A DNA stretch of 64,000 nucleotides from Flavipsychrobacter stenotrophus. GTDB lineage: Bacteria; Bacteroidota; Bacteroidia; Chitinophagales; Chitinophagaceae. The stretch is from assembly GCF_002954265.1 (NCBI RefSeq), contig NZ_PPSL01000001.1, forward strand, positions 496,001 through 560,000. The letters run 5' to 3'. A model generated the notes under the pieces. The model was not told the origin of the DNA and ran no database searches. It saw nothing but the letters and a program-made list of their open reading frames with translations. Below are positions 45,689 to 55,755 of the stretch, one piece after another (the first letter of the stretch is position 1; each line of letters opens with the position of its first letter). Position numbers and translations under genes: made by a program.

Positions 45689-47026
45689 TTACTTGATGCC
45701 GTATTCTTCCAATTTTCTGTAAAGTGTGGCCACACCAATGTTCATTAATCTTGCGGCTTCGGTTTTGTTGCCATTGGTATATTGCAGCATTTTAAGAATG
45801 TGGCAGCGCTCTACAGAAGACAAATGAAAAACCGGTAGATTTTGATCTGCTGAATGACCCTGCTGTATATCAAATGGCAAACTGTTTAGCGTAAGTGCCT
45901 CACTATCTTCCATAATAACAGCACGCTCCATTACATTCTTTAATTCCCTTACATTGCCCTTCCATTCATTTTCTGTGAGCGCATGAATAGCCTCTTTAGA
46001 AATAGATCTTATTTTTTTATTGGTTTTATCGCCATAAACATTCAGAAAATGATTTGCGAGCAGTGGAATATCCTTTCTCCTTTCCCTTAGTGAGGGAAGA
46101 TCTATCGTAAATACAGCAATTCTATAATATAGGTCGCTTCTAAAGTGACCTTTATCTATCTCTTGCTCCATATTTCTGTTGGTAGCAGATATGATGCGCA
46201 GGTTAGCCTTCTGTTCTTTGGTATCACCTACACGTATATAAGTGCCATTTTCCAGCAGGCGCAGTATCTTGGGTTGCAGATCTATAGGCATTTCTCCTAT
46301 TTCATCAAGAAAAAGAGTGCCTCCCTTAGCTTCTTCTATCAATCCTTTCTTGTCCTTATTAGCCCCTGTAAATGCACCTGCCTTATGGCCAAAAAGTTCA
46401 CTTTCTAACAGATCTTTGCTAAAGGCACTGCAATTCAGTGCTACAAATGGTTGTTGGGCTCTTGGACTGTTGTAGTGAATTGCCTGAGCAAATACTTCCT
46501 TACCCGTTCCTGTCTCGCCGGTTAAAAGCACAGCAGCCTCCGTTGGTGCTACCTTCCTCGCCAATTGAATAGCATTTTGTACTGCCGCGCTTGTACCAAT
46601 AATAATATCAAAACTAAATTGTACGCCCAGTTGCTTTTCGAGTCGATTTACTTTGGTCTGGAGCGCTACCTTTTCAGATGCCCTGCTGAGTAGGGGAATG
46701 ATCTTGTCGTTATCATTTCCTTTAACAAGATAATCGAACGCGCCATTTTTGATAGCCTGTACGCCATCAGGTATATTACCATAAGCTGTAAGTAGTATGA
46801 TCTCTATTTGTGGATATTTAGTTTTTACCTCCAGAGAGAAATCTACGCCATTGCCATCAGGCAGCTTCACATCGCAAAGAACGATATCTATACTTTGCGT
46901 TTCCAGTAAATGCCTTGCGCTTGTAATGGTAGCGGCATCAACAACTTTATACCCTTCCAGTGATATTATACGCTTAAGTAATGCTCTGAGTTTCTCTTCA
47001 TCGTCAACCAATAATATGTTCTGCAC
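45689..47026 (-). CDS. NtrC-family sigma-54-dependent response regulator
   Basis: 445 aa. Receiver domain with phospho-acceptor D52 (LCDVKLPDGNG), AAA+ domain with Walker A GETGTGKE (170-177), the sigma-54-contacting GAFTGA (217-222), Walker B GGTLFLDEIGE, and a Fis-type HTH at the C-terminus (NKTEAARLMNIGVATLYRKLEEYGI). It activates sigma-54 promoters after phosphorylation. Placed at the head of the potassium cluster, whose other end carries the split KdpD/histidine kinase, it probably replaces the OmpR-type KdpE. Confidence 0.92.
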   Translation of the reverse strand: MQNILLVDDEEKLRALLKRIISLEGYKVVDAATITSARHLLETQSIDIVLCDVKLPDGNGVDFSLEVKTKYPQIEIILLTAYGNIPDGVQAIKNGAFDYLVKGNDNDKIIPLLSRASEKVALQTKVNRLEKQLGVQFSFDIIIGTSAAVQNAIQLARKVAPTEAAVLLTGETGTGKEVFAQAIHYNSPRAQQPFVALNCSAFSKDLLESELFGHKAGAFTGANKDKKGLIEEAKGGTLFLDEIGEMPIDLQPKILRLLENGTYIRVGDTKEQKANLRIISATNRNMEQEIDKGHFRSDLYYRIAVFTIDLPSLRERRKDIPLLANHFLNVYGDKTNKKIRSISKEAIHALTENEWKGNVRELKNVMERAVIMEDSEALTLNSLPFDIQQGHSADQNLPVFHLSSVERCHILKMLQYTNGNKTEAARLMNIGVATLYRKLEEYGIK

Positions 47027-47161
47027 TGCGGAGTATTTGTAGGCAAAGCTATTATTTTTCTATGCACTATCAGTTATTGAGTAGTTTGAATATCAAAAAA
47101 TAGATTCATTATTATGCGAGTGAATAAGACACAATAACGGCGAATGGGAGAAAAACACAGT

Positions 47162-47259
47162 GCCCGATGGAAATGAATTTTTAATCGGGCACGGGGTAGG
47201 TGTAAGGTGTTGTTTTTCATGTGGTTGTGATTTTGGGGTATGCCCGATCGTGCCCGATG
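47162..47259. repeat. 98-bp GCCCGAT module, copy 3
   Basis: GCCCGATGGAAATGAATTTT TAATCGGGC hairpin start and ATGCCCGATCGTGCCCGATG end, as in the copies at 28547 and 28831. Confidence 0.75.
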
Positions 47260-47288
47260 AGTGGTTGTATTGAGTTGATGTATCCAAC

Positions 47289-47425
47289 CACTTATTTTCT
47301 TTCTTTGTGCTGCCGCAAAGAAAGAAACAAAGAAAACGGCACTTTTGCGAACTGCTCCGCACGCAAAAGGAGCCAGGCTGCGTGTTGTTGTGGTTGGCTA
47401 GACCGCTCTTCGCAAGCTCAGCCAA
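47289..47425. repeat. CTTTCTTTG/CAAAGAAAG palindrome with trailing repeat
   Basis: CTTTCTTTG and CAAAGAAAG pair around TGCTGCCG, followed by AACAAAGAAAACGGCAC and a GC-rich tail (GAGCCAGGCTGCG, CTTCGCAAGCTCAGCC). A related arrangement (TTACTTTCTTTT / AAAAAGAAAGTAA, AACAAAGAAAG, CCCAGGCT) follows mnmE at 63699. Confidence 0.5.
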
Positions 47426-47463
47426 CGCTTCTTGCTTATGTCGTTTAATATATTTTGAGTGAT

Positions 47464-47956
47464 GCCCGATGGAAATGAAATTCTAATCGGGCATGGTATT
47501 GGTGTAAGTTGTTGTTTTTCAAGTGTTTGTGGTTTTAGGTTATGCCCGATCGTGCCCGATGAAATGAGGGCGAGGAGCGAAAGAGCCGAGAGCGGTTTTG
47601 TGGGCTATGAATTAATGTATTGGATTAGATTTTTTTATGGGCTGTCTGGTGTTGTTGTATGGTTTTCCGCCATTGGTGGATTTTTTGCGTTTCCGGCAGT
47701 TTTTTTTGATTCGTTTCCTACCAATGTCTTTGTGGTAGGGTGTTTCAGCTGTTTTTAAAAACCGCCAGTTTCCGCAGTTTTCCGCAGTTTTTCTGCACTT
47801 TTCCGCCAGTTGTTGCTAGTTTGAGCAAATAGTTTTCAAGAGAAAGGAACAACATGATGCCCTATGATCAACATAAAGTGAATGTTGGAGGTCGGGTGCA
47901 ATTTACAATGGGATTGTAAGATGGAAAAGAACATTAACAAAATGTGGATATCTTTT
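47464..47956. repeat. ~493-bp dispersed non-coding repeat, copy B
   Basis: Collinear with copy A (28831-29322) from the GCCCGAT hairpin through CGTTTCCGGCAGTTTTTTTT, TGTCTTTGTGGTAGGGTGTT, CCAGTTTCCGCAGTTTTCCG, GAGAAAGGAACAAC to AACAAAATGTGGATATCTTT. Divergence is by substitutions and very few indels; no frame is maintained. No gene is present in 47027-48193. Confidence 0.8.
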
Positions 47957-48012
47957 GACTGGCGAGTTGGTAGGAGTGGGGCGTGATAATATGGTTGTTT
48001 GTTTTCGGGAAT

Positions 48013-48148
48013 CGGGAGATTCCCTACCGGTCGAGCGAAGTCGGGAGACTTCGCTCAGCGTGGGCGTATTTTTATACTTGTCTGTTTTAGTGAATCTTCG
48101 GGAAATTCCCTACCGGCTGAGCGAAGTCGGGAGACTGCTCAGCGTGGG
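48013..48148. repeat. two copies of a ~51-bp palindromic repeat
   Basis: CGGGAGATTCCCTACCGG then GAGCGAAGTCGGGAGACTTC GCTCAGCGTGGG (48013-48063) recurs at 48099-48148 with a small deletion. Both contain nested stems (GGGAxATTCCC; GAGCGAAGTC/GACTTCGCTC), typical of mobile extragenic palindromes. Confidence 0.65.
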
Positions 48149-48193
48149 AAATTATGTTGGCATCTTCGGCAAAGAATGAATTGGTCAGGGATT

Positions 48194-48817
48194 TTAGAAT
48201 TCACCGGCGGAAACCACCACCAACGTATGCCATTCATTATTTTCTTTTTTTAAGAAACATGTTTGGCTGTGTCCGCACTCAGGGCCACAAAGTGCAACAC
48301 AAGTAATGAAACATAGAGTTTTGTTCCTAAGATAAATGGGCTTTGTGAAATAAAATACATAGGCTCTGTTGGCCCTAATCTCTCTTAATGTTACTGTGTC
48401 TTTGTTCGCAAGGGCTTTTTCTATCTTTACCCTCGCTGTTATAATTTCATTACGTAGATAAGGCCTCATGCTGTCGGATGTGATACACTTGGCATCAGGG
48501 AATAGATCTTTACCCCAAACAGTTTTTTTACCTACGTTGGCGCGTAGATATGCTTTTTCTGTTTTCGTTAATATTAGTTTATTTCTGTTGTTTGTTCTGA
48601 TGTCTGTGATTGCCGCTTTAGCCAGCATAATATTTAATCTGTAGGTCAAATCATTTATTGAGCCATCAACTGTGTCTACGTATACGATTGGTCGCGATTC
48701 TAAAAAGGTTCGTAAAACAGCTGTGTCATCCCTGTTAATTTGACCATAGCTATTGCTTATGCTGCTTAAAGACATGATAAGATAGAAGGCGATGAAGATC
48801 TTTATTTTATATGTCAT
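48194..48817 (-). CDS. secreted hypothetical protein
   Basis: 207 aa. Signal peptide (MTYKIKIFIAFYLIMSLSSI... cleavage near YGQINR). The mature part is basic in the middle (NNRNKLILTKTEKAYLRANVGKK) and has four Cys near the C-terminus (TLCFITCVALCGPECGHSQTC), suggesting disulfides or metal binding. No family recognised. It is the last chromosomal gene before the island boundary. Confidence 0.6.
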   Translation of the reverse strand: MTYKIKIFIAFYLIMSLSSISNSYGQINRDDTAVLRTFLESRPIVYVDTVDGSINDLTYRLNIMLAKAAITDIRTNNRNKLILTKTEKAYLRANVGKKTVWGKDLFPDAKCITSDSMRPYLRNEIITARVKIEKALANKDTVTLREIRANRAYVFYFTKPIYLRNKTLCFITCVALCGPECGHSQTCFLKKENNEWHTLVVVSAGEF

Positions 48818-48858
48818 GGGCGACGCTCTTTGCAGGTATTATTGCCAGGATTAATAAT

Positions 48859-48876
48859 TTACTTTCCGATACAGAA
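48859..48876. other. distal attachment site of the mnmE-integrated island
   Basis: TTACTTTCCGATACAGAA matches the 3' end of mnmE (TTACTTCCCTATACAAAA, 62231-62248) at 15 of 18 positions, in the same orientation. It falls between the last chromosomal gene and the first AT-rich island gene, as expected for the far end of an element inserted into mnmE. Confidence 0.6.
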
Positions 48877-48992
48877 AGTTTCCAACAGCTACAGCAAAGG
48901 ATTTGGTAACATTTGCCAACAATATCCCAACATTCTTCGGTAAACAATAGGAAACTTAATTTCATTTATTACCTAATTAACAGATGAATTTT

Positions 48993-50891
48993 TTATACAG
49001 CAAGTGTTCTGTTATCTCTATTATAATAAGGGCCTACACAGTATGAAGTGTCATTTAATTCATCGGAAATTTCTGACGTTGTGAAGATTATTTGATGTTC
49101 GACAGATTTACTATCTGACATAGATGTTATCAAATTTTGAAAATTTTGGGTTCTTGCTTTTTCCATGCCTTTATCCTCCATATTGTCGCATAAAATAAAA
49201 CGTGGATATCTAAAGAAGTCTAAATCTAAACTTGCAAAAAATATTGCAAAAAGTATTGCGTTTTTGAAATATATTTTAGAACTCGCAGAAAAGTTATTAC
49301 CGTCATCCAATGAATAAGTATCTTTAAGAAAATTGACATCTACCTTTTTCCCAGTCCTAAATTCGTCTTGCCTATCTAAATCATTTTTAAGGATATAAAG
49401 TGTGACCTCTTTTATTTTGGTTAATGCTCTGAAGAAGTTGTTCTTTTGAAGCTCTTCTTTTTGTGAAATTTCTAATCGCAGACTTTCGATAATAAGCGTA
49501 AGTTGCGCTATTTCTTTTTTTAATAATTCAATCATTTCCACAGCCTTGATTTGCTGAGTTAAGTACTCTATTTTCTTGTCGATACCACCTTTAGTTATGA
49601 GTAAATTATCAATTCGTTCGTCTCTGGTAGTTTGATTGTTCTCTATTGACAGGTCTAATTGCTTTTGTAAGCTTCTCGCTTTTTCAGTTATTTCAGGAAG
49701 CTCACCAGAGTAGTCTAATAATCGTCTTTGCTTTTCTTCTAACAGACTTTTGGATTCTTTTACTTGTAATTCCATTTCCTGCAATAATCGCTTTGCATTA
49801 GCTTTTTCTTCCTCTTCTGTTAATGGCTGTTTACAAAGTGGGCAATGACCCTCAATTTGGGAGTCTAATACATCCAAGCATTGTGGACAATGAGTTAATG
49901 ATAACTCACCCAAAATTTGTCTGGTTAACAATGAATTGTTTAATTCAGTAATTCTTTTTTCGAGTGTTGAAACGAACTGATTAGAATCAGATATTTCAAA
50001 ATTATATTGATTAATATGAGTTTGCAGCAGTCTGATTCTATTTTTTAACTGCGTTAATTCTGACTGAATTTTTTCAGAATTTAGTTCTGTTCTTTTTGTT
50101 GTTTTTAAAATTATTTGAGTTCTTAAATCAATAATAGAATTTTCAACTGTAAGCAGTTCCTTTTTTGCACTTTCTATTTCTTTTTGTACGCCTTCGATTG
50201 TAGATGCATTACCAGTCTGACCAAATACCTTATTTAGATTTTCAAATTCCCTTCTCTTTTCTTCTACATCTTTAATTGCGAGTTTATATCTTAATCTTTG
50301 GTTGTAAAGCGTGTCATCATACACTCCTAATAGAATTTCAGATATTGCTTCTCGTGTTAGCGGTAAATCAAATCTTTCGTATCTAAATAAGCTTTGTGTT
50401 GGTGTATCCTGGTCGACGTAGAGAAGTCGAAGGATTTGGTGCATAGTTATATTCGTATCATTTATACCTTTTACTTCGGGAAAAGATAACGCCCTAAAAA
50501 GAACATTTGTAAAGCTAATCTGGTTTGCAGTTTGTTTATATGGGTACGTTTGCCAATTAAAGCTGTCTTTTTTTGATTCTTCATAGCTGTTCCAAAAAAT
50601 ACTCATTGGTTGCAATCCCCCTTCTGCAATATTTCTTTTTATAGTAACAACAGCCCCATTTATTTTAACCTCGGCAATAACCTCCCTGCATTTTAAAGCT
50701 TCGGTTGTCCAATTATTATAATCTCCACCTAAAACGTAAAAAATAAAGTTAGCAATGGTGGATTTTCCCGAACTATTTTTCCCTCGGATTATATTTACTC
50801 CATTATGAAACTCCTCGTCATAGGCTATATCATTGTTGTGTTTTTTTACAACTAATCTCTTTAAAAAAAGCGTGGGTTTATCGTTGATCAT
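48993..50891 (-). CDS. Rad50/SMC-like ABC ATPase of an ABC-3C-type system
   Basis: 632 aa. Walker A RGKNSSGKSTIANFIFYVLGG near residue 37, long coiled coils (about 200-330 and 370-480) with a Rad50-like zinc hook between them (CPQCLDVLDSQIEGHCPLCKQPL), and a C-terminal half with PRFILCDNMEDKGMEKAR at the Walker B position, where DN replaces the usual DE. It ends QIIFTTSEI. In ABC three-component systems such an ATPase works with a middle component and an effector/CTD protein. Start overlaps the preceding gene by 14 bp. Confidence 0.78.
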   Translation of the reverse strand: MINDKPTLFLKRLVVKKHNNDIAYDEEFHNGVNIIRGKNSSGKSTIANFIFYVLGGDYNNWTTEALKCREVIAEVKINGAVVTIKRNIAEGGLQPMSIFWNSYEESKKDSFNWQTYPYKQTANQISFTNVLFRALSFPEVKGINDTNITMHQILRLLYVDQDTPTQSLFRYERFDLPLTREAISEILLGVYDDTLYNQRLRYKLAIKDVEEKRREFENLNKVFGQTGNASTIEGVQKEIESAKKELLTVENSIIDLRTQIILKTTKRTELNSEKIQSELTQLKNRIRLLQTHINQYNFEISDSNQFVSTLEKRITELNNSLLTRQILGELSLTHCPQCLDVLDSQIEGHCPLCKQPLTEEEEKANAKRLLQEMELQVKESKSLLEEKQRRLLDYSGELPEITEKARSLQKQLDLSIENNQTTRDERIDNLLITKGGIDKKIEYLTQQIKAVEMIELLKKEIAQLTLIIESLRLEISQKEELQKNNFFRALTKIKEVTLYILKNDLDRQDEFRTGKKVDVNFLKDTYSLDDGNNFSASSKIYFKNAILFAIFFASLDLDFFRYPRFILCDNMEDKGMEKARTQNFQNLITSMSDSKSVEHQIIFTTSEISDELNDTSYCVGPYYNRDNRTLAV

Positions 50892-51384
50892 ATTTATATT
50901 CTATTAGACCTGTTCTAAATTTCAGTCCAGCTTTGCCATATAGCGGCAACTCATTAAATCCGACAATTAATTTAATTATATTCTCCTTCTCCACAGTTAA
51001 ATCATTGAACCTATCTAACAGTTCAATGGGAATCTCTTTTTGTGTTCTTCGTATGATATTTTTTCCGAACAATTTACTGTCGATCAAACCATAAGAAATC
51101 AAACACTTTAATGCTGACATCTGATATGGCTTCATCCTCTCAATTATTCGTTTAGGATCGATTAAATCCTCATATGGATTTTCTGGTTTCTTTTTAAATA
51201 TGGTTTTTAATTCTGACAAGGAATTCGGATAACTTATTTTTCTTGCCTCATTAGGAAATGTTGAGTAGAAATCCCATATACGTAACCTGTCAAGTTCAAC
51301 TTCACTTTGTTTCATGTGGGTTAGTAACTGTAGCATTCTAAACACACAGTTATAGATGTCAAAAGCAGGGTGGTAAACTAACAT
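50878..51384 (-). CDS. ABC-3C-type middle component
   Basis: 168 aa. N-terminal PAFDIYNCVFRMLQLL, the LDRLRIWDFYSTFP segment and a helical/winged-helix-like body (MSALKCLISYGLI, KNIIRRTQKEIPIELLDRF) match what I remember of small 'middle component' proteins linked to ABC-3C ATPases. Gene order (CTD protein, middle component, ATPase) is also typical. It is separated by 1 bp from the gene before and overlaps the ATPase gene. Confidence 0.65.
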   Translation of the reverse strand: MLVYHPAFDIYNCVFRMLQLLTHMKQSEVELDRLRIWDFYSTFPNEARKISYPNSLSELKTIFKKKPENPYEDLIDPKRIIERMKPYQMSALKCLISYGLIDSKLFGKNIIRRTQKEIPIELLDRFNDLTVEKENIIKLIVGFNELPLYGKAGLKFRTGLIEYKYDQR

Positions 51385-51385
51385 A

Positions 51386-51955
51386 TTAATTCCATTTTAA
51401 GTGGCAATTGCCCGTCAGAAAGAAAATCATACCCATTATATCTTCCTCATCATATTTAAAAAGATTTATGCCTAATTCAGCTTTTACAGGATTTATTATT
51501 CTTTCCGTAATTATGTAATTAATTTTTTCTTCTGGTTCATCATTGCATATCAATGTATATATCTCCATCATAAAACCCCTCTTAACTTTTGCCAGTAACC
51601 ATATATTTATATCCTGTGCGATATATGAGTATTGTGAAGTTGTTACTAATTTCTTATGGAATTTTTCTTTAACGCTTTTTGCATAAAATATAATTTTTTC
51701 TCTATTTCCAGCTGTTAATTTTTCATCTAATCCCAATACATCACCATCTAATCGAGAATTGTAATAATCAAGTTCGTCACATAACTCAACCAATTCAGGA
51801 TTGTTTTCTTTCTCTTTTTGGAATTTTTCGTACAACTCTTGCAGATATTCGCTACGGACGTTTAATGTATTAATATTAAATGATCTATCGTCTCTGCCAG
51901 TAAATTTTCCACCAATGGAGGTGTCATTAACTGTAATTATATTTTCGTCAATCAT
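51386..51955 (-). CDS. ABC-3C-type CTD protein with N-terminal GGKFTGRD motif
   Basis: 189 aa. An N-terminal beta segment VNDTSIGGKFTGRDDRSFN precedes a helical domain (LYEKFQKEKENNPELVELCDELDYYNSRLDG, IWLLAKVKRGFMMEIYTLI) consistent with the C-terminal domains of ABC-3C effector components. The segment closely parallels the C-terminus of the 58-aa membrane protein encoded 6 bp upstream (VSGNTKVGGDFIGRDKK), suggesting that the two proteins co-assemble through it. Confidence 0.65.
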   Translation of the reverse strand: MIDENIITVNDTSIGGKFTGRDDRSFNINTLNVRSEYLQELYEKFQKEKENNPELVELCDELDYYNSRLDGDVLGLDEKLTAGNREKIIFYAKSVKEKFHKKLVTTSQYSYIAQDINIWLLAKVKRGFMMEIYTLICNDEPEEKINYIITERIINPVKAELGINLFKYDEEDIMGMIFFLTGNCHLKWN

Positions 51956-51961
51956 TCGCTA

Positions 51962-52138
51962 CTATTTTTTATCTCGTCCAATGAAATCCCCGCCTACTTT
52001 GGTATTACCAGAAACTGTAACCTTATTATTTTCCTTTATTTCTTTTGTTATTTTGTAAACTTTATTTACTGTGAATAGGCTGATTGCAAAACCTAAAATG
52101 CCGCAAATATCTGCGATAAGAGATATGGTTGATCCCAT
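51962..52138 (-). CDS. 58-aa membrane protein with C-terminal GGDFIGRD motif
   Basis: Translation begins MGSTISLIADICGILGFAIS (one membrane helix to ~23), continues LFTVNKVYKITKEIKENNKV and ends TVSGNTKVGGDFIGRDKK. The tail repeats the motif in the neighbouring CTD protein (SIGGKFTGRDD). Placed 6 bp upstream of that gene and first in the four-gene set, it looks like a membrane-targeted effector subunit. Below most gene-calling cut-offs. Confidence 0.7.
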   Translation of the reverse strand: MGSTISLIADICGILGFAISLFTVNKVYKITKEIKENNKVTVSGNTKVGGDFIGRDKK

Positions 52139-52267
52139 GATGAACGAATTAATAGTATGAACAATGTGGTAATAGTAAGTAAATCTTATTACTTTTTACT
52201 GTTTTAAAAAGATAACTGCAATATGTTAAATAATCATAATCGATTTATCAATATATTTTTCGATAAA

Positions 52268-52887
52268 TCATCTGCCTGCCTGCTCAGCGGCATCTTCTAT
52301 CCAAGATGAAAAATTTCCATGTCCTTCATCGTTTTTCCAACAATATGTTTCGAAAAAATCTGAAAATAAGTAGCTTTCTCCAAAATCATTGGAGAACCAA
52401 CCGTCTTCAAAATAAAGCGTATTTGACTTTTTGTTGTTAATCTCTGGCAAATCGGTAAAAGAACGCCATTTACCTCCTACTAACTCAAAAAACTGTATCT
52501 TCTTACCATCATCTGTAATGTGGAATTTTAGTCGTTCAAGCGGGTTAAGACCTCGTGCCGAAATTACTTGATGTGTCCCTCTAATTCTATTTATATGTAT
52601 TGCTAATATGCCGTTTCCACGTTCGAAACTCTTTATATTTCATACTTAACCCATCTTCGGCTTGCGGTTTCGTCCCCGATAAGAACTGCGGTAACAGAAG
52701 TTTGTTTCAATCCTTCGTTAATTAGGTTTTTTATTACCGCAGCTCCTTTACTTTTCTCTTTTTCCCATATAGACCCGTCAATAAAAGTATCTGTGTCGTG
52801 ATTTATCAGCCAGCTCTTGCGAACCACATTTACTTTGAAGTTTTTCACGTCTTCATAGTCAAAACTAAAGAAAGTATATCTTGCCAT
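52268..52887 (-). pseudogene. second ThsB (TIR-like, DUF1863) gene, frameshifted
   Basis: The first part (84 aa, MARYTFFSFDYEDVKNFKVN...) parallels ThsB next door and ends at KYEI followed by TAA at 52633. In another frame, translation resumes directly as KSFERGNGILAIHINRIRG and runs without a stop to FSSWIEDAAEQAGR at 52268. Aligned with the intact copy (KYELQQSYEKGNGLLGIYIH), exactly one base is missing after KYEI; the span of 620 bp is one short of 207 codons. The break follows the putative catalytic Glu (E83), so the truncated piece is unlikely to be active. Confidence 0.8.
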
Positions 52888-52888
52888 A

Positions 52889-53377
52889 TTACCTTCCAGC
52901 TTTTTTTGCAGCCGCTTCTATCCATGATCCAAGATTAGCGTAACCATTATCATTTATCCAATCATAGCAAGGGTAATCGGTACTAAAGTAAACATCTTTA
53001 CCAGCGGAATCTTTTCCTATTACCCCAAACTGATTAGATCCTTTAATTGATGTTTTACCATCTTTATCCTTGACTTGATGAATATAAATGCCTAATAGCC
53101 CATTACCTTTTTCGTAACTCTGCTGTAATTCGTATTTGATATAGTCTCGTGTATTTGTTTCCGAGCCAATTAGCACTATAGTTACAGAAGTGCCATTTAG
53201 TTGTTCTCTAATCCACTTTTTTATCGCAGCGTCACCTCCTTTCTTTACTTCTTCAAAATCCGCAGCATCAACAAAGCCCGCTGCCTGACGATCTTGAGTA
53301 ACCCAACTATTGCGTACAATGTTTGCCCTCCATACGTCGTTCCCATAATGGAAACTAAAAAATGTTTTTCTTGCCAT
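52889..53377 (-). CDS. thsB: Thoeris protein ThsB (TIR-like domain, DUF1863)
   Basis: 162 aa. The opening MARKTFFSFHYGNDVWRANI and VRNSWVTQDRQAAGFVDAAD, plus TSVTIVLIGSETNTRDYIKYEL, are ThsB hallmarks, with E83 as probable catalytic glutamate; it ends GSWIEAAAKKAGR. In characterised systems ThsB detects phage infection and makes a cyclic ADP-ribose isomer that activates ThsA. Its start codon sits 6 bp after a 50-bp TTTA tandem repeat that also contains the thsA stop. A frameshifted paralogue follows after 1 bp. Confidence 0.85.
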   Translation of the reverse strand: MARKTFFSFHYGNDVWRANIVRNSWVTQDRQAAGFVDAADFEEVKKGGDAAIKKWIREQLNGTSVTIVLIGSETNTRDYIKYELQQSYEKGNGLLGIYIHQVKDKDGKTSIKGSNQFGVIGKDSAGKDVYFSTDYPCYDWINDNGYANLGSWIEAAAKKAGR

Positions 53378-53383
53378 AGCTTG

Positions 53384-54860
<1,477 letters not shown>

Positions 54861-54916
54861 ATTTGCTACAATTAAATTATTTAATTAGATGAAATATTTC
54901 CAAATTGTCGGAAAGG

Positions 54917-55534
54917 TTAACGCTGCATTGGTTTTCTGCCAGTTAGCCATTCTCGGAATATGATGTATTTGTCACTTTTCTCGTACACCCATAACGTGAC
55001 CGTTTCTGTTCCTGATATTTTATCTATCTGTATGTAATTATAGATGCCTAAATATTCGCTGCCAATAAAATTCCATTTTGTAGATTCTGAAATGGGCAGA
55101 ACCGCTACAGTACCTTTAAGACCATCAAAATAACCAAGTTCCCAAGGCATCCATTTTGAATTAGTAGCATTTTCCGAAAAAGCATAAATAAGAGACTTGC
55201 ATTGTTTCATTCGTTCCTGTAATACCAATGCTGTTTCTTTAGTAACCTGACTTCTGTTTAATAACGGATCTTCTATCCAATCTATATAGACGGAGTAACC
55301 GATGTCTTCTATCGTCAGTTTAAGTCCCATAACCAATTCTGCATCTGTTGAGCTATGGGAAAGAAATATGTCATATGTTTTTTGGGTTGCGGAAAATTGT
55401 CTCTGCTCTGTTATCAATCCAGAAACAAATGTTTTAGCCCTTGTTTGGACACTCTCGTAAAGACCTCCATAATTTGTTGTTCTCAGCTGTGTTTGTGCTC
55501 TTGTTCTTAGCGAACTCTCGGTGAATAGACTCAT
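54917..55534 (-). CDS. TIR-domain protein, first gene of the Thoeris locus
   Basis: 205 aa. An N-terminal helical part (to ~50) precedes a TIR domain: YDIFLSHSSTDAELVMGLKLTIE (54-76), VYIDWIEDPLLNRSQVT and the catalytic E132 in SKWMPWELGYFDG. Canonical TIR rather than the DUF1863-type of ThsB. Its position just upstream of thsA suggests an additional sensor that makes the signalling nucleotide in response to other phages; multi-TIR Thoeris loci are known. Confidence 0.85.
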   Translation of the reverse strand: MSLFTESSLRTRAQTQLRTTNYGGLYESVQTRAKTFVSGLITEQRQFSATQKTYDIFLSHSSTDAELVMGLKLTIEDIGYSVYIDWIEDPLLNRSQVTKETALVLQERMKQCKSLIYAFSENATNSKWMPWELGYFDGLKGTVAVLPISESTKWNFIGSEYLGIYNYIQIDKISGTETVTLWVYEKSDKYIIFREWLTGRKPMQR

Positions 55535-55755
55535 AAGTTATAAATTGGTGCAATGTAATGATATTAATGATATGAAAAAACGTGAAAACTACCCTTGTTT
55601 AAATCAAATTATTTATTATCATTCTCCTCCTATTTTAAGGGTGTACCTTCAGATGTGAATTTTTTTTCCTCATTTTTTGTGGTAAATGTAGTTAAATTGA
55701 TTAATTATTCTTATTTTTGGGGTGTGGCATATACCACCTAAAAAATAGGATTTTT

